A stretch of DNA of 38,079 bases from Vibrio jasicida CAIM 1864 = LMG 25398 (GCF_000400365.1 NZ_BAOG01000161.1:1-38079), one strand, 5' to 3'; positions 8,662 through 16,919 are shown, counted from the stretch's first letter. Numbers and translations are program-made. Notes: a model not told the origin generated them from the letters alone.

Positions 8662-10029
8662 ATGATGAAGAAATGGCTATCGGTTGCATTGATTTCTACT
8701 GCTGCGCTTTTACCGCATACGACGTTTGCAAGTGACACTCTGCTGCAAAAAGCACAACAAGAAAATCGCCAACAGCAATCCCATAACGTGGCTCGTGAAT
8801 CTGGTTTTAACAAGACTCAGCAAGAGCTACAGACAATGAAGAATAAGCTTGTAGCAGAACGTGCGGCGCTACAAGCAGAAGCTGACACGCTTGGTGTTAC
8901 TTTTAGTGAAAACGAAGCTGAACTGGCGCAACTAGAAGAAAAACTACGTTTAGAAACAGGTAGCTTGGGTGAGTTGTTTGGTGTTGTTCGTCAAAATGCA
9001 AAAGAGCTGGAAGCAGAACTTAAGCACTCAGTCACTGGTGTAGATGCGAACACTTTCCAACAAAACATCGATGATATCGTTGCCGCGAAATCCCTGCCTA
9101 CTTTGCCTCAGCTTCAAGCGATGTGGCGCAGTATGGAAGAACAAGTTAAAGCAAGTGGTGAGATGACGAAGGTGTCATTCACTCTGCTTGATGGTGAAGG
9201 TCGTGAACAAACGGTCAACGGCGTTCGCCTTGGCTCAATGGCACTACTGGATGATGCTGGTTACGTGAAGTGGAATGGCCAACGCGGCGATGCAGTGAGC
9301 TACCTCCGCCAACCAGAAAATGGACCAACAGCAAGCTCGTTGAACTCGGGTGAAATCGATTCTTTAGTGATTGACCCATCACGCGGCATTTTGCTTGAGC
9401 AATTGGCAAATTCACCGACAATGGCGGATCGCCTGAATGCAGGTGGTGTCGTTGGTCAGATCATTCTTGGCTTGTTAGCGGTTGGTTTGATCATCGCGTT
9501 GGTTCGTGGTGTGTCATTGATGGTTGCTCGTCAAAAAATCGCCAAACAGTTAAAGAACCCAACTCAGCCAGAAGACAACCCGCTTGGTCGTATCCTTGCT
9601 GTGTACCAAAAAGACAAACATCGTAGCGTTGAAGCATTAGAACTTCGCTTATTAGAAGCGGTAGTTGACGAGCAGACTCACCTTGAGAAGGGGTTGTCGA
9701 TGCTGAAACTGCTTGCTGCTCTAGCACCGATGCTTGGTCTATTAGGTACGGTAACAGGCATGATCGAAACGTTCCAAGTGATCACTCAGTTTGGTAATGG
9801 CGATCCAAAAGTCATGGCAGGTGGTATCTCTATGGCGCTAGTTACAACTGTTCTTGGTCTTGTTGCGGCAATGCCATTGCTTCTTGCTCATAACGTCTTG
9901 AGCTCTCAAGCAGAGAACATTCGCAATATTCTTGAAAAGCAAGGCATTGGTCTTGTTGCGGAACAAGCTGAGCGCGATATGCCAAAAGGCAAAAACAACC
10001 CTAACACGACAGCGGAGAACGCAGCGTAA
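8662..10029 (+). CDS. ttpC: TtpC-type TonB2 complex component (MotA/TolQ/ExbB family with periplasmic extension)
   Basis: The 455-residue protein has a signal peptide (about 1-23) and a periplasmic coiled-coil region to about 255. A TM helix (262-284) leads to a cytoplasmic loop, then a C-terminal proton-channel domain with TM helices near 347-370 (APMLGLLGTVTGM) and 390-412. Such fused proteins are required with ExbB2/ExbD2/TonB2 in Vibrio and do not replace ExbB. A GGAGG sequence precedes the ATG. The next gene begins with a one-base overlap (TAATG). The tail after 430 is hydrophilic. Assignment relies on architecture and operon order. Confidence 0.92.
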   Translation: MMKKWLSVALISTAALLPHTTFASDTLLQKAQQENRQQQSHNVARESGFNKTQQELQTMKNKLVAERAALQAEADTLGVTFSENEAELAQLEEKLRLETGSLGELFGVVRQNAKELEAELKHSVTGVDANTFQQNIDDIVAAKSLPTLPQLQAMWRSMEEQVKASGEMTKVSFTLLDGEGREQTVNGVRLGSMALLDDAGYVKWNGQRGDAVSYLRQPENGPTASSLNSGEIDSLVIDPSRGILLEQLANSPTMADRLNAGGVVGQIILGLLAVGLIIALVRGVSLMVARQKIAKQLKNPTQPEDNPLGRILAVYQKDKHRSVEALELRLLEAVVDEQTHLEKGLSMLKLLAALAPMLGLLGTVTGMIETFQVITQFGNGDPKVMAGGISMALVTTVLGLVAAMPLLLAHNVLSSQAENIRNILEKQGIGLVAEQAERDMPKGKNNPNTTAENAA

Positions 10030-10583
10030 TGGAGCAGATCCTACTCAACACATTGGGTTTGATCAGTGAGGATTGGGCCTCAACCTTGATGAGCTTTATG
10101 CAGCAAGGTGGCCAAATCCTATGGTGGCTAGCGGCCGTTGTTGCGGTGTGCTGGCTACTGGTTATGGAGCGTGTACTTTACCTGACAACGGAGTTTCCGA
10201 AGGTGAAGAAACAGCTTTGTGAGCAGTGGCTAGCAAGACCTGACCACCACTCTTGGTACGCGCATCAAATCCGCGAAGGATGGATTGCAAAAGCACACAT
10301 TGAACTGCGCCAAAACCTATCAACCATCAAAGTACTCGTGGCGATTTGCCCGATGTTAGGTTTGCTAGGTACGGTGACTGGCATGATCACAGTTTTCGAT
10401 GTGATGGCCACACAAGGCAGTAGCAATCCAAAATTGATGGCTTCAGGCATTTCACTTGCAACACTGCCAACTATGGCAGGTATGGTTGCGGCACTTGCAG
10501 GCATGTTTGTTCATGCGCGTTTGAGCAAAGTGTGTGAGCGTAAAGCCCTCCAGTTAGAACAATCTTTAAGGAGTCAGAAGTGA
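10029..10583 (+). CDS. exbB: ExbB-type proton channel subunit (TonB2 system)
   Basis: This is a 184-residue inner-membrane protein, shorter than E. coli ExbB, as usual for TonB2-type systems. Three TM helices lie at about 30-48, 100-125 and 142-163. The conserved CPMLGLLGTVTGMI channel segment (107-120) and GISLATLPTMAGM (140-152) are clear. With ExbD it forms the proton-driven motor that energises TonB. Its ATG overlaps the ttpC stop, and its own TGA overlaps the GTG start of exbD. Confidence 0.94.
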   Translation: MEQILLNTLGLISEDWASTLMSFMQQGGQILWWLAAVVAVCWLLVMERVLYLTTEFPKVKKQLCEQWLARPDHHSWYAHQIREGWIAKAHIELRQNLSTIKVLVAICPMLGLLGTVTGMITVFDVMATQGSSNPKLMASGISLATLPTMAGMVAALAGMFVHARLSKVCERKALQLEQSLRSQK

Positions 10584-10984
10584 GACTCGGACGTAGAAAT
10601 AATCAACAAGATGAAGCCCAGATCGATCTAACATCGATGCTGGATATCGTGTTCATCATGCTGATCTTCTTCATTGTGACCAGTTCATTTGTACGTGAGT
10701 CAGGTGTAGAAGTTAACCGACCACAAGCATCGAATGTGGTTAGCCAAAAAGACGCAGGCATTTTTATTGCGGTGACAGCAGCGAACGATGTGTACATCGA
10801 TAAACGTTTGGTGGATATCGAACGTGTAGAAGCGACCATTGAGCACTTGTTACTTGAGCAACCAGAGGCATCACTTGTCATTCAAGCGGATGAACATGCA
10901 TACAACGGAACGGTTGTGAAGGTGATGGATGCGGCGAAAGGTGCTGGCGTGAAGAACATCGCATTGGCAGCGGAGAAACCTTAA
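10580..10984 (+). CDS. exbD: ExbD/TolR-type subunit (TonB2 system)
   Basis: The 134-residue protein has one N-terminal TM helix (about 21-40) carrying the conserved proton-pathway aspartate Asp22 (SMLDIVFIMLIFFIVTS). A periplasmic domain ending in GVKNIALAAEK follows. The start is GTG at 10580, preceded by a strong AAGGAG at 10568-10573 and overlapping the exbB stop (GTGA). The stop overlaps the tonB ATG (TAATG). Confidence 0.94.
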   Translation: MRLGRRNNQQDEAQIDLTSMLDIVFIMLIFFIVTSSFVRESGVEVNRPQASNVVSQKDAGIFIAVTAANDVYIDKRLVDIERVEATIEHLLLEQPEASLVIQADEHAYNGTVVKVMDAAKGAGVKNIALAAEKP

Positions 10985-11604
10985 TGGGCAGGCTACTACT
11001 CGCGCTACCAGCGTCAATTTTGATTGCGGTGAGCTTGTTTAGCTTTATGGCGTGGATGGTCGATAAAGGCAATCAACGCGCACCTCAACCATCAGAGGCG
11101 GTGCGCTTTGACATGGTGATGGTCGAGAATGATGCTGATGTTCAACGTCGTCAACGTTCTGTTCCTGAACAGCCAGAACCACCAAAAGCACCAGAACCGA
11201 TGGATTTGTCTCAAGCGGAAACCCAAGTAGAGCCGATGAGCCAAGTGACGCCAATTAGCGCATTGGGTTTGAACACTGCACTGGATGGCATTGCGATCAG
11301 TGCTCCTAATTTAAAAGGCACGATGGGTAACCAGCAAGCATTGCCTCTGTACCGCGTTGATCCTCGTTATCCGAGCAAAGCACTGAAACGTAAAATGGAA
11401 GGTTACGTCATCATGCGATTCACGATAGATGCCACGGGTCGTCCAAAAGATATTGAAGTGATTGATGCCAAGCCAAAGCGTATATTTGAAAAAGAAGCGA
11501 TTCGAGCGCTTAAGAAATGGAAATATCAACCGAAAGTTGAAGATGGTGTCTCAATTGAGCAGTTCGGACAAACCGCTAAAGTGGAGTTCAAGTTAGCCAA
11601 ATGA
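10984..11604 (+). CDS. tonB: TonB2-type energy transducer
   Basis: The protein has 206 residues: one N-terminal TM helix (about 5-24), a short Pro/Glu-rich periplasmic linker (PEQPEPPKAPEP around 57-68), and a C-terminal TonB domain. Domain hallmarks are VDPRYPSKALKRKMEGYV, FTIDATGRPKDIEVIDA and ALKKWKYQPKVEDG. The short linker is typical of TonB2 rather than TonB1. It should contact the TonB box of the upstream receptor and of other receptors. The coding region is coupled to exbD and to the TPR gene by 1- to 4-base overlaps. Confidence 0.94.
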   Translation: MGRLLLALPASILIAVSLFSFMAWMVDKGNQRAPQPSEAVRFDMVMVENDADVQRRQRSVPEQPEPPKAPEPMDLSQAETQVEPMSQVTPISALGLNTALDGIAISAPNLKGTMGNQQALPLYRVDPRYPSKALKRKMEGYVIMRFTIDATGRPKDIEVIDAKPKRIFEKEAIRALKKWKYQPKVEDGVSIEQFGQTAKVEFKLAK

Positions 11605-12773
11605 TGAAGCAATTCTTAATCGGTGCGGTATTAAGCCTAAGCGCTTTTACCACCGTCGCGAATGAACTGAGTCAATACACGGCGACTCGTGTTCAACGCG
11701 CTCATAACCTAGCGCAAGAAGAAAAGCTGCAAGAAGCCATTTCAACTCTTGAAGGCCTCGATTTATCTCGTGGTTACGATCAAGCGTTTGTGGCGCGAAT
11801 GCTGGGTATTTTCTACTGGCAGAATGAGCAAGTTAAGTCTGCAATTAAACAGCTAGAGATTGCGGTAAACAGTGGTCTTCTGGAAGATGAGCAAGCTTGG
11901 CAAACGCGCAAAATGTTGGCTGATATGTTGCTCAATGAACAACAGTTCTCTAAAGCTTTGCCACAGTATTACGACTTGAGTAAATCCGTTCCTGAGAGCC
12001 AAAAGGCGCATGAAATTTGGCTGCGTATTGCACAGTCTCATTACCAGTTAAGTCAGTGGAATAAAGTTCTCTCTGCAATGGCTCGTTATGAGAAATATGG
12101 CCAGCCAGACGAAATGGCACCACTGTCCATCAAGCTATCTGCAGAGCTAGAGCTGAAAAAGTGGCAGCCTGCGATTGGCACGATCAAACGTTTGATTGCG
12201 ATCGAGCCTGAGCGTGTGGAATGGTGGCGTCAGCTTGTTGCTCTGTATCTACGTGTGGATGATGATAAGCGTGCTCTTGATGCTTTGGCTCTTGCAAAGC
12301 TGAAAGGCGTAGAGTTGAACCAAGATGACCTCAAACTTCTTGCTCAGCTGTATGGCAAGCGCGGTATTCCAGAGCGTGCGGCAAAAGTGCTGGGTGAGTT
12401 AAATGAAGTTAACTCAGATAGCAAACTTAAAGCGCAGCAAGCTACGTACTGGCAAATGGCGAAAGAATGGGATAAGTCGATAGCGAGTTGGCGCGTAGCC
12501 GCGAAGCTAGATCGCCAATACTATTGGAACTTGTCTCAATTGCTTGTCCAAGAAGGGCACTACAAAGATGCTCTGATTGCATTGGATAAAGTCTCGGGTC
12601 GCAAAGCGGATGTGGCATTGGTTAAGACTCGTGCCTACTACAAGCTGAAACGCATTGAAGACGCTCTTGCCAACGCAAAACGCGCCAATGAGATTGAGCC
12701 CTCAACTCAAGCTGAGAGTTGGGTGAAATACCTATCTCAGTTGCGTAAAGTGAAAGCGAGCCAGAACAGCTAA
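11601..12773 (+). CDS. TPR-repeat periplasmic protein of the TonB2 operon
   Basis: The 390-residue protein has a signal peptide (MMKQFLIGAVLSLSAFTTVA) followed by helical repeats to near the C-terminus. TPR-like positions can be seen in AFVARMLGIFYWQNEQVKSA, ALPQYYDLSKSVPES and ALANAKRANEIEPS. A TPR gene closes TonB2 operons across Vibrio (VC1543 position, from memory). It may organise the periplasmic part of the TonB2-TtpC complex, but its exact job is unknown. It overlaps tonB by ATGA and is followed by a terminator. Confidence 0.85.
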   Translation: MMKQFLIGAVLSLSAFTTVANELSQYTATRVQRAHNLAQEEKLQEAISTLEGLDLSRGYDQAFVARMLGIFYWQNEQVKSAIKQLEIAVNSGLLEDEQAWQTRKMLADMLLNEQQFSKALPQYYDLSKSVPESQKAHEIWLRIAQSHYQLSQWNKVLSAMARYEKYGQPDEMAPLSIKLSAELELKKWQPAIGTIKRLIAIEPERVEWWRQLVALYLRVDDDKRALDALALAKLKGVELNQDDLKLLAQLYGKRGIPERAAKVLGELNEVNSDSKLKAQQATYWQMAKEWDKSIASWRVAAKLDRQYYWNLSQLLVQEGHYKDALIALDKVSGRKADVALVKTRAYYKLKRIEDALANAKRANEIEPSTQAESWVKYLSQLRKVKASQNS

Positions 12774-12806
12774 GTCCAGTGATAATAGAACATGCATCAA
12801 CGATCG

Positions 12807-12836
12807 AAAGACCCGGGTTATATCTCGGGTCTTTTT
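12807..12836 (+). terminator. Terminator of the TonB2 operon
   Basis: The stem AAAGACCCG (12807-12815) / CGGGTCTTT (12826-12834) runs into a T run, 34 bp after the TPR gene stop. Confidence 0.9.
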
Positions 12837-12945
12837 GTTTGTAAATATTGAGTCTGGTTCGATCTCTTTTTAAATATCATAACGTTATATTACCGTTATC
12901 CAGCGATAAGACTGGAACGTCAGCTTTTTTTATAAGGATAATACA

Positions 12946-13803
12946 ATGATTCTCGATTCTGACATCTGGCTATGGTGCCCGTTAATTTTGGCGATAGCAG
13001 CGGCTTTTCTCCGCCATACTGGAGTCGCACTCGTATTGCTTGGCATAACCTTGTTTGGCGGCTTTATTCTTGGCCGTATTGAGCTTATTGCCTTGGTCAG
13101 CTCTTTGTTTGTGCTTGTTGTGTCATACCGAATTCCCAGTCTCGCTTCAAGGCTAAAAGCGCAGCCAAAAACGAAACCCATTTTCTATTTGGGGTGGGGA
13201 ATCGTGATTGTTTGGTGTGTCTTGTTGTTTGTCCATCTGATCCCGGGATTCAATAATCTGCAAGTGCTCGACAAGGTATCTGCGGGGCCGTTGAGCGCTC
13301 CGTTCTCTATGTACCTTAACTTAGACAAGCCGCTTGCCTTCTTTGCGCTCTTATTGGCTTGTCCTATTTTGTTAGGTGGTGAGTCAAAGGTAAGAGTCAA
13401 ACCGGCATTGCTGGTGATGATTCCTTTGCTCTTATTGTTGCCTATTGCGTCAGCACTTGGAGCCTTAAAACCTGAATTGAGTTTGCCATCTTGGTGGTGG
13501 TTATTTGTTTTGAACAACTTAGTCCTGACTTGTGTGACAGAAGAAGCGCTATTTCGTGGATTTATACAGCAGGCGTTATCCCGTCGCTTTGACTGGCGAG
13601 TTGGCTTGGTAGTTGCGAGTCTTTTGTTTGGTTTGGCTCACTTTGCTGGTGGCCCACTATTAATGGTATTTGCCGCGCTTGCAGGGGCTGGGTACGGTTT
13701 GGTCTTCCATTTTTCTGGCCGTTTATGGTGCGCTGTGCTCGCTCACTTCGTGTTTAATTTCTGTCACTTGGTTTTCTTTACTTATCCCATTCTCGCTCGA
13801 TAA
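12946..13803 (+). CDS. CPBP (Abi/CAAX-type) intramembrane protease
   Basis: This is a 285-residue polytopic membrane protein with about eight hydrophobic segments. The three CPBP motifs are intact: Glu199-Glu200 and Arg204 in TEEALFRG, Phe228...His232 in FGLAHF, and His267...Asn271 in HFVFN. Bacterial members are putative glutamic intramembrane proteases, some involved in bacteriocin maturation or immunity; the substrate here is unknown. The ATG has AAGGA upstream. It sits alone between two operons with terminators on both sides, so its link to iron uptake is only positional. Confidence 0.9.
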   Translation: MILDSDIWLWCPLILAIAAAFLRHTGVALVLLGITLFGGFILGRIELIALVSSLFVLVVSYRIPSLASRLKAQPKTKPIFYLGWGIVIVWCVLLFVHLIPGFNNLQVLDKVSAGPLSAPFSMYLNLDKPLAFFALLLACPILLGGESKVRVKPALLVMIPLLLLLPIASALGALKPELSLPSWWWLFVLNNLVLTCVTEEALFRGFIQQALSRRFDWRVGLVVASLLFGLAHFAGGPLLMVFAALAGAGYGLVFHFSGRLWCAVLAHFVFNFCHLVFFTYPILAR

Positions 13804-13818
13804 CGCCCCCTCTTATTT

Positions 13819-13851
13819 GCTCCCGTCAGTATCGACGGGAGCAATGCTTTT
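13819..13851 (+). terminator. Probable terminator after the CPBP gene
   Basis: The 9-bp stem GCTCCCGTC (13819-13827) / GACGGGAGC (13834-13842) lies 16 bp after the stop. The T run (CTTTTT) follows after a 4-base gap and merges into the -35 box of the next promoter. Confidence 0.65.
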
Positions 13852-13899
13852 TGACCAAACGTAAACAATGTAAATTAAATGCCAATACGAATGATTATC
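13851..13899 (+). promoter_or_regulatory. Sigma70-like promoter with Fur-like box, PepSY-DUF2271-ABC operon
   Basis: A -35 TTGACC (13851-13856), 18-bp spacer and -10 TTAAAT (13875-13880) are followed by GCCAATACGAATGATTATC (13881-13899), which matches the Fur consensus at 13 of 19 positions by hand alignment. The layout and most bases from 13867 onward repeat the receptor promoter at 5617-5655. Confidence 0.65.
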
Positions 13900-13940
13900 A
13901 CCTAAATTACTCCCTCATTTACTGGTGATGATTGTTTTCT

Positions 13941-14570
13941 ATGTTGCTCAAAAGCAAAGGCGTCCAGACTTGGGCACGCCGTCTGCACGTTTATATTTCT
14001 ATGGCTCTTTTATTGGTGACGCTGTTTTTTGCGGTAACTGGTATTACGTTGAACCGACCAGAATTGTTTGAGCGCAGTGAACCCATCATTCAGCAACACA
14101 CACTCACAGTTCCTTCCGAGCAACTATTTGTGAATGAGGGAAGCTTCCAACCTAATCGCTCTGCCCTGTTGAGTTTCTTAACACAAGAAACAGACCTACG
14201 AGGCACACCATCAGCACTCGATGTGTATACCGAGGTTGAGGATGGTGAATTGATGATTGGTGAACTCTCTTTAGATTTCAAAGGCCCAGGCTACAACGCC
14301 ACCGTTTTTGTCGATATGACGACGGGTGAAGCTGAAGTTGAAACCACTAACTACGGCATGGTTGCGCTACTAAACGACCTACATAAAGGTCGCAACAGTG
14401 GTGATACGTGGAAATGGTTTATCGACATAACAGCCCTGTTAATGGTGTTTTTTGTGCTGACCGGTGTGTGTTTGCTGCTTCCAAAGAAAAAGACTTTTAG
14501 ATCATCAATGCAGTGGATGAGTTTTGGCACTGCGTTATCACTCGTTATTTATTTTTTCGCTGTGCCATAA
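13941..14570 (+). CDS. PepSY-associated TM helix protein
   Basis: This inner-membrane protein of about 209 residues has an N-terminal amphipathic/TM region (WARRLHVYISMALLLVTLFFAVTGITLN), a periplasmic PepSY-like domain and two C-terminal TM helices (WKWFIDITALLMVFFVLTGVCLL and a last one ending in FAVP). The motif RRLHVYIS and the DLHKGRNSGDTWKWFID segment are typical of PepSY_TM proteins, some of which are linked to ferric-siderophore reduction. A TTG at 13932 with GGTGA five bases upstream is an alternative start, three residues longer. It is the first gene of a tight nine-gene operon. Any redox role is inferred; haem- or flavin-binding residues were not identified with confidence. Confidence 0.85.
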   Translation: MLLKSKGVQTWARRLHVYISMALLLVTLFFAVTGITLNRPELFERSEPIIQQHTLTVPSEQLFVNEGSFQPNRSALLSFLTQETDLRGTPSALDVYTEVEDGELMIGELSLDFKGPGYNATVFVDMTTGEAEVETTNYGMVALLNDLHKGRNSGDTWKWFIDITALLMVFFVLTGVCLLLPKKKTFRSSMQWMSFGTALSLVIYFFAVP

Positions 14571-14593
14571 CAGCCTATTCAGAGAAAAAACCA

Positions 14594-15133
14594 ATGTTAA
14601 ACATGGGCCGAATTTTTCGCCGTCACCCGTTTAGTAAAGCCGTATTGATCGCGGCTTTATCTCCTTTGCCGCTTATGGCCGCTCCATTTCCAGATAATGC
14701 CAAAGTCGACTTTGAGTTTGAGTTACCAAAGATTGATACCTCGATGTACGCAAGACCTTATGTCGCAGTATGGATCGAAGATGAAAAGCGTAAACCAGTC
14801 AAAACCATTCAGCTTTGGGTGGGTAAAGATGAGTGGTTAAAAGATCTTCGCAGCTGGTGGCGCAAAGTGGGACGTTACGATCGTGAGCTGGTCGATGCCG
14901 TAACGTCAGCCACTCGACCTGCAGGCCAATACCGATTTGTTTGGGATGGCACCAATGATAATGGCCAACGACTCGAGCAGGGTAATTACACCCTGCATGT
15001 AGAAGTCGTACGTGAACACGGTGGCCGTAATTACCTACGTCAAAAAATGCAGTTAGCGGACAGTGAAGTGCGCTACCAAATAAAACCAACGGAAGAGACG
15101 GGCGTCATTACCGTCAACTACCAAGTTAAGTGA
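14594..15133 (+). CDS. DUF2271 family exported protein
   Basis: The 179-residue protein has a signal peptide ending near PLMA-APFPD. The DUF2271 body contains YVAVWIEDEKRKPVKTIQLW, WWRKVGRYD, DAVTSATRPAGQYRFVWDG and LEQGNYTLHVEVVREHGG. The middle part resembles an FlgD-like beta-sandwich. Asp101-x-x-Thr104-Ser105-Ala106-Thr107 looks like the D-x-x-[ST]-[GS]-A-T motif that ApbE flavinylates in FMN-binding proteins; covalent FMN on Thr107 is a hypothesis. I recall DUF2271 being reported near flavinylation genes, but no apbE is in this window. The ATG at 14594 is 24 bp after the PepSY gene. Confidence 0.85.
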   Translation: MLNMGRIFRRHPFSKAVLIAALSPLPLMAAPFPDNAKVDFEFELPKIDTSMYARPYVAVWIEDEKRKPVKTIQLWVGKDEWLKDLRSWWRKVGRYDRELVDAVTSATRPAGQYRFVWDGTNDNGQRLEQGNYTLHVEVVREHGGRNYLRQKMQLADSEVRYQIKPTEETGVITVNYQVK

Positions 15134-15149
15134 TAGAGAAGGAATAACA

Positions 15150-15980
15150 ATGAAAACCAAAATGAAAGCGGTGGCATTAGCAAGTGTAATGGCAATGGGG
15201 CTAGCGGCCGCGACAACAGCACAAGCGCACCCTCGTTGGGTTCTCCCTTCTCACTTTACGGTATCAAAAGAAGGCGGTGATTGGTTAACGTTCGATGTGA
15301 CAGCGTCTCACGGTACGTTTGTATTCGATAAGCCAGCAGGTAGCGAGCAAGCGTTCGTGATCATGCCAGATGGTCGTTCTGAGCGCCCGAATTTTGTTGT
15401 ACGCGGCAAGCGTCGTTCAATGTTCGACTTCTTCTTTGTTGAAGAGGGCACACACAAAGTGGCTATCAATAACCAACCTAGCTACTACACCCAGTACAAA
15501 GCTGGCCGTCGCGATACGGTTAAGTGGGCGAAAGCGAGCAAAGCAGAACGCGCTAGTGTGATTCCTGAAAAAGCACGTGATGTCGTTACCCAACTTAGCT
15601 ACACACGTGCAGAAAGCTATGTAACGGTTGGTATGCCAACAGAAAAGGCACTAGAGATTGAAGGTAAGCTGTTAGAAATGAAGCCGATTACGCACCCTTC
15701 AGACATTATTGAAGGTGAAGAAGTGACATTCCAATTCTTCTTTAACGGCGAGCCTCAGCAAGGTGTCACGGCGGAAATTACGCGTGAAGGTACTCTGTAT
15801 CGTAACCACCAAGAGCAAATCGATGTGGTCAGCGACAAGGATGGAAAAATCACCTTCACTCCAGATGTAGCGGGCCGCTACCTAATGAAAGCAAACTACA
15901 AGGGTGAGCTGAAAAACGATCCACTTGCAGACAAAGCAAGCATGAACGTTCACCTAACGTTTGAAACTCAACTTAACTAA
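15150..15980 (+). CDS. DUF4198 family periplasmic protein
   Basis: The 276-residue protein has a signal peptide (MKTKMKAVALASVMAMGLAAATTAQA); the predicted mature protein starts HPRWVLPSHF. The body is beta-rich, with a central DIIEGEEVTFQFFFNGEPQQGV segment and a carboxypeptidase-regulatory-like C-terminal part (SDKDGKITFTPDVAGRYLMKANY). DUF4198 proteins relate to NikM-type nickel uptake components and are found near metal importers. A free N-terminal histidine could bind metal directly. It starts 17 bp after the DUF2271 gene with a GAAGGAAT Shine-Dalgarno. The metal is unknown; the Fur-like operator argues for an iron-limitation response. Confidence 0.87.
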   Translation: MKTKMKAVALASVMAMGLAAATTAQAHPRWVLPSHFTVSKEGGDWLTFDVTASHGTFVFDKPAGSEQAFVIMPDGRSERPNFVVRGKRRSMFDFFFVEEGTHKVAINNQPSYYTQYKAGRRDTVKWAKASKAERASVIPEKARDVVTQLSYTRAESYVTVGMPTEKALEIEGKLLEMKPITHPSDIIEGEEVTFQFFFNGEPQQGVTAEITREGTLYRNHQEQIDVVSDKDGKITFTPDVAGRYLMKANYKGELKNDPLADKASMNVHLTFETQLN

Positions 15981-16024
15981 TCAAAATTTGGCTCAGCCAC
16001 ACGCTGAGCCAATTTGGATGCATC

Positions 16025-16345
16025 ATGAAAAACGTTTCTATCCTTAAAACCTCAGTGTTGGTTACTGGTTTTATCTCTTCTCAAGCGTTCGCGCATTTCC
16101 CATTGATGAGTTGCCATTTAGAGCAAGACAAAGTGATTTGCGAGGCCGGCTATTCAGATGGTTCTACCGCCGTGGACTATGACGTTGAAATGTACGATTA
16201 CGACGACAACTTGATCGCCAAAGTAACGACAGATAAACGCTCCATTGCTGAATTCACTCATCCTCAAACCGACTTTTATTTGGTTTTCGATGCGGGGCAT
16301 GAAAACCCAGTAGAAGTGGATATCGTTGAGTTAAAAGAGAAATGA
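16025..16345 (+). CDS. Small exported protein with predicted N-terminal histidine
   Basis: I do not recognise a named family for this 106-residue protein. It has a signal peptide ending SSQAFA, so the mature form would begin HFPLMSCHLEQ. It contains one Cys pair (MSCHLE and VICEAG), probably a disulfide, and a beta-rich, strongly acidic body (DVEMYDYDDNL, FDAGHENPVEVDIVEL). The size and the mature N-terminal His recall small NikN/NikM-like helpers. It lies between DUF4198 and DUF6162 genes and overlaps the latter by four bases (ATGA), so co-translation is likely. Confidence 0.8.
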   Translation: MKNVSILKTSVLVTGFISSQAFAHFPLMSCHLEQDKVICEAGYSDGSTAVDYDVEMYDYDDNLIAKVTTDKRSIAEFTHPQTDFYLVFDAGHENPVEVDIVELKEK

Positions 16346-16896
16346 TTACCCAGAAGATCAGACCGGATAACGGCAGTCGAGAAGGTAAATGGGTTGCTCT
16401 AACCATCGCAGGTATTCTTGCGGTCTCCACTATTTTGCTGCCTCACCATCAAGCCGAGACAGAACATACCGAAGTGCTAGCGCATCAAGTCCTCATCACT
16501 GACCTTGAACAAGAAGAACTTGCGATGATTGCCGAGCTAAAGTTGGCCCATGAAGAGATTCGAGATCTTCATCTAGATGCTGGCGAGTGGCCTGCCGTCA
16601 GCGAATTGGAAGAATTTTGGGTTGCCCCATTTGTGCAAGACCAAAGCTGGCAGCGAAAAGGCTCTCATCAATGGCAACGGTTAGATGTAGGGATTTATCT
16701 CGGTGTAAGGCAAGATGAAAAAGGCGCGGCTTCCATGCTTCTCGATAGTCGTAATGAACACGCCGACATTTGGTTTATTCAATCTACAACAAAGGCGTCT
16801 GATTTGTCTCTTGCGGAAATAAGCGAACGCCAGAAGCAAGGTTGGCAACAAATTGTTCTTGTCCCTGCTACGTCTTCAAATGCTCACGCCCATTAA
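16342..16896 (+). CDS. DUF6162-like His-rich membrane-anchored protein
   Basis: The 184-residue protein has a single N-terminal TM helix (about 18-34, WVALTIAGILAVSTILL) and a periplasmic body. Histidines cluster right after the membrane (PHHQAETEHTEVLAHQ), in LAHEEIRDLHLDAGEW, in SRNEHADIW and at the C-terminus (SSNAHAH). The distribution suggests metal capture or hand-over next to the ABC importer. The family name is from memory of genes found beside Zn-type ABC transporters. Its ATG overlaps the preceding stop; 23 bp separate it from the substrate-binding protein gene. Confidence 0.75.
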   Translation: MITQKIRPDNGSREGKWVALTIAGILAVSTILLPHHQAETEHTEVLAHQVLITDLEQEELAMIAELKLAHEEIRDLHLDAGEWPAVSELEEFWVAPFVQDQSWQRKGSHQWQRLDVGIYLGVRQDEKGAASMLLDSRNEHADIWFIQSTTKASDLSLAEISERQKQGWQQIVLVPATSSNAHAH

Positions 16897-16919
16897 GCTC
16901 AATTTTAACGATAACAACT

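Noticed and set aside
12946..13803. CPBP protease as part of the iron operons
   Set aside because: Terminators flank it on both sides and its upstream region lacks the Fur-like block, so only position links it.
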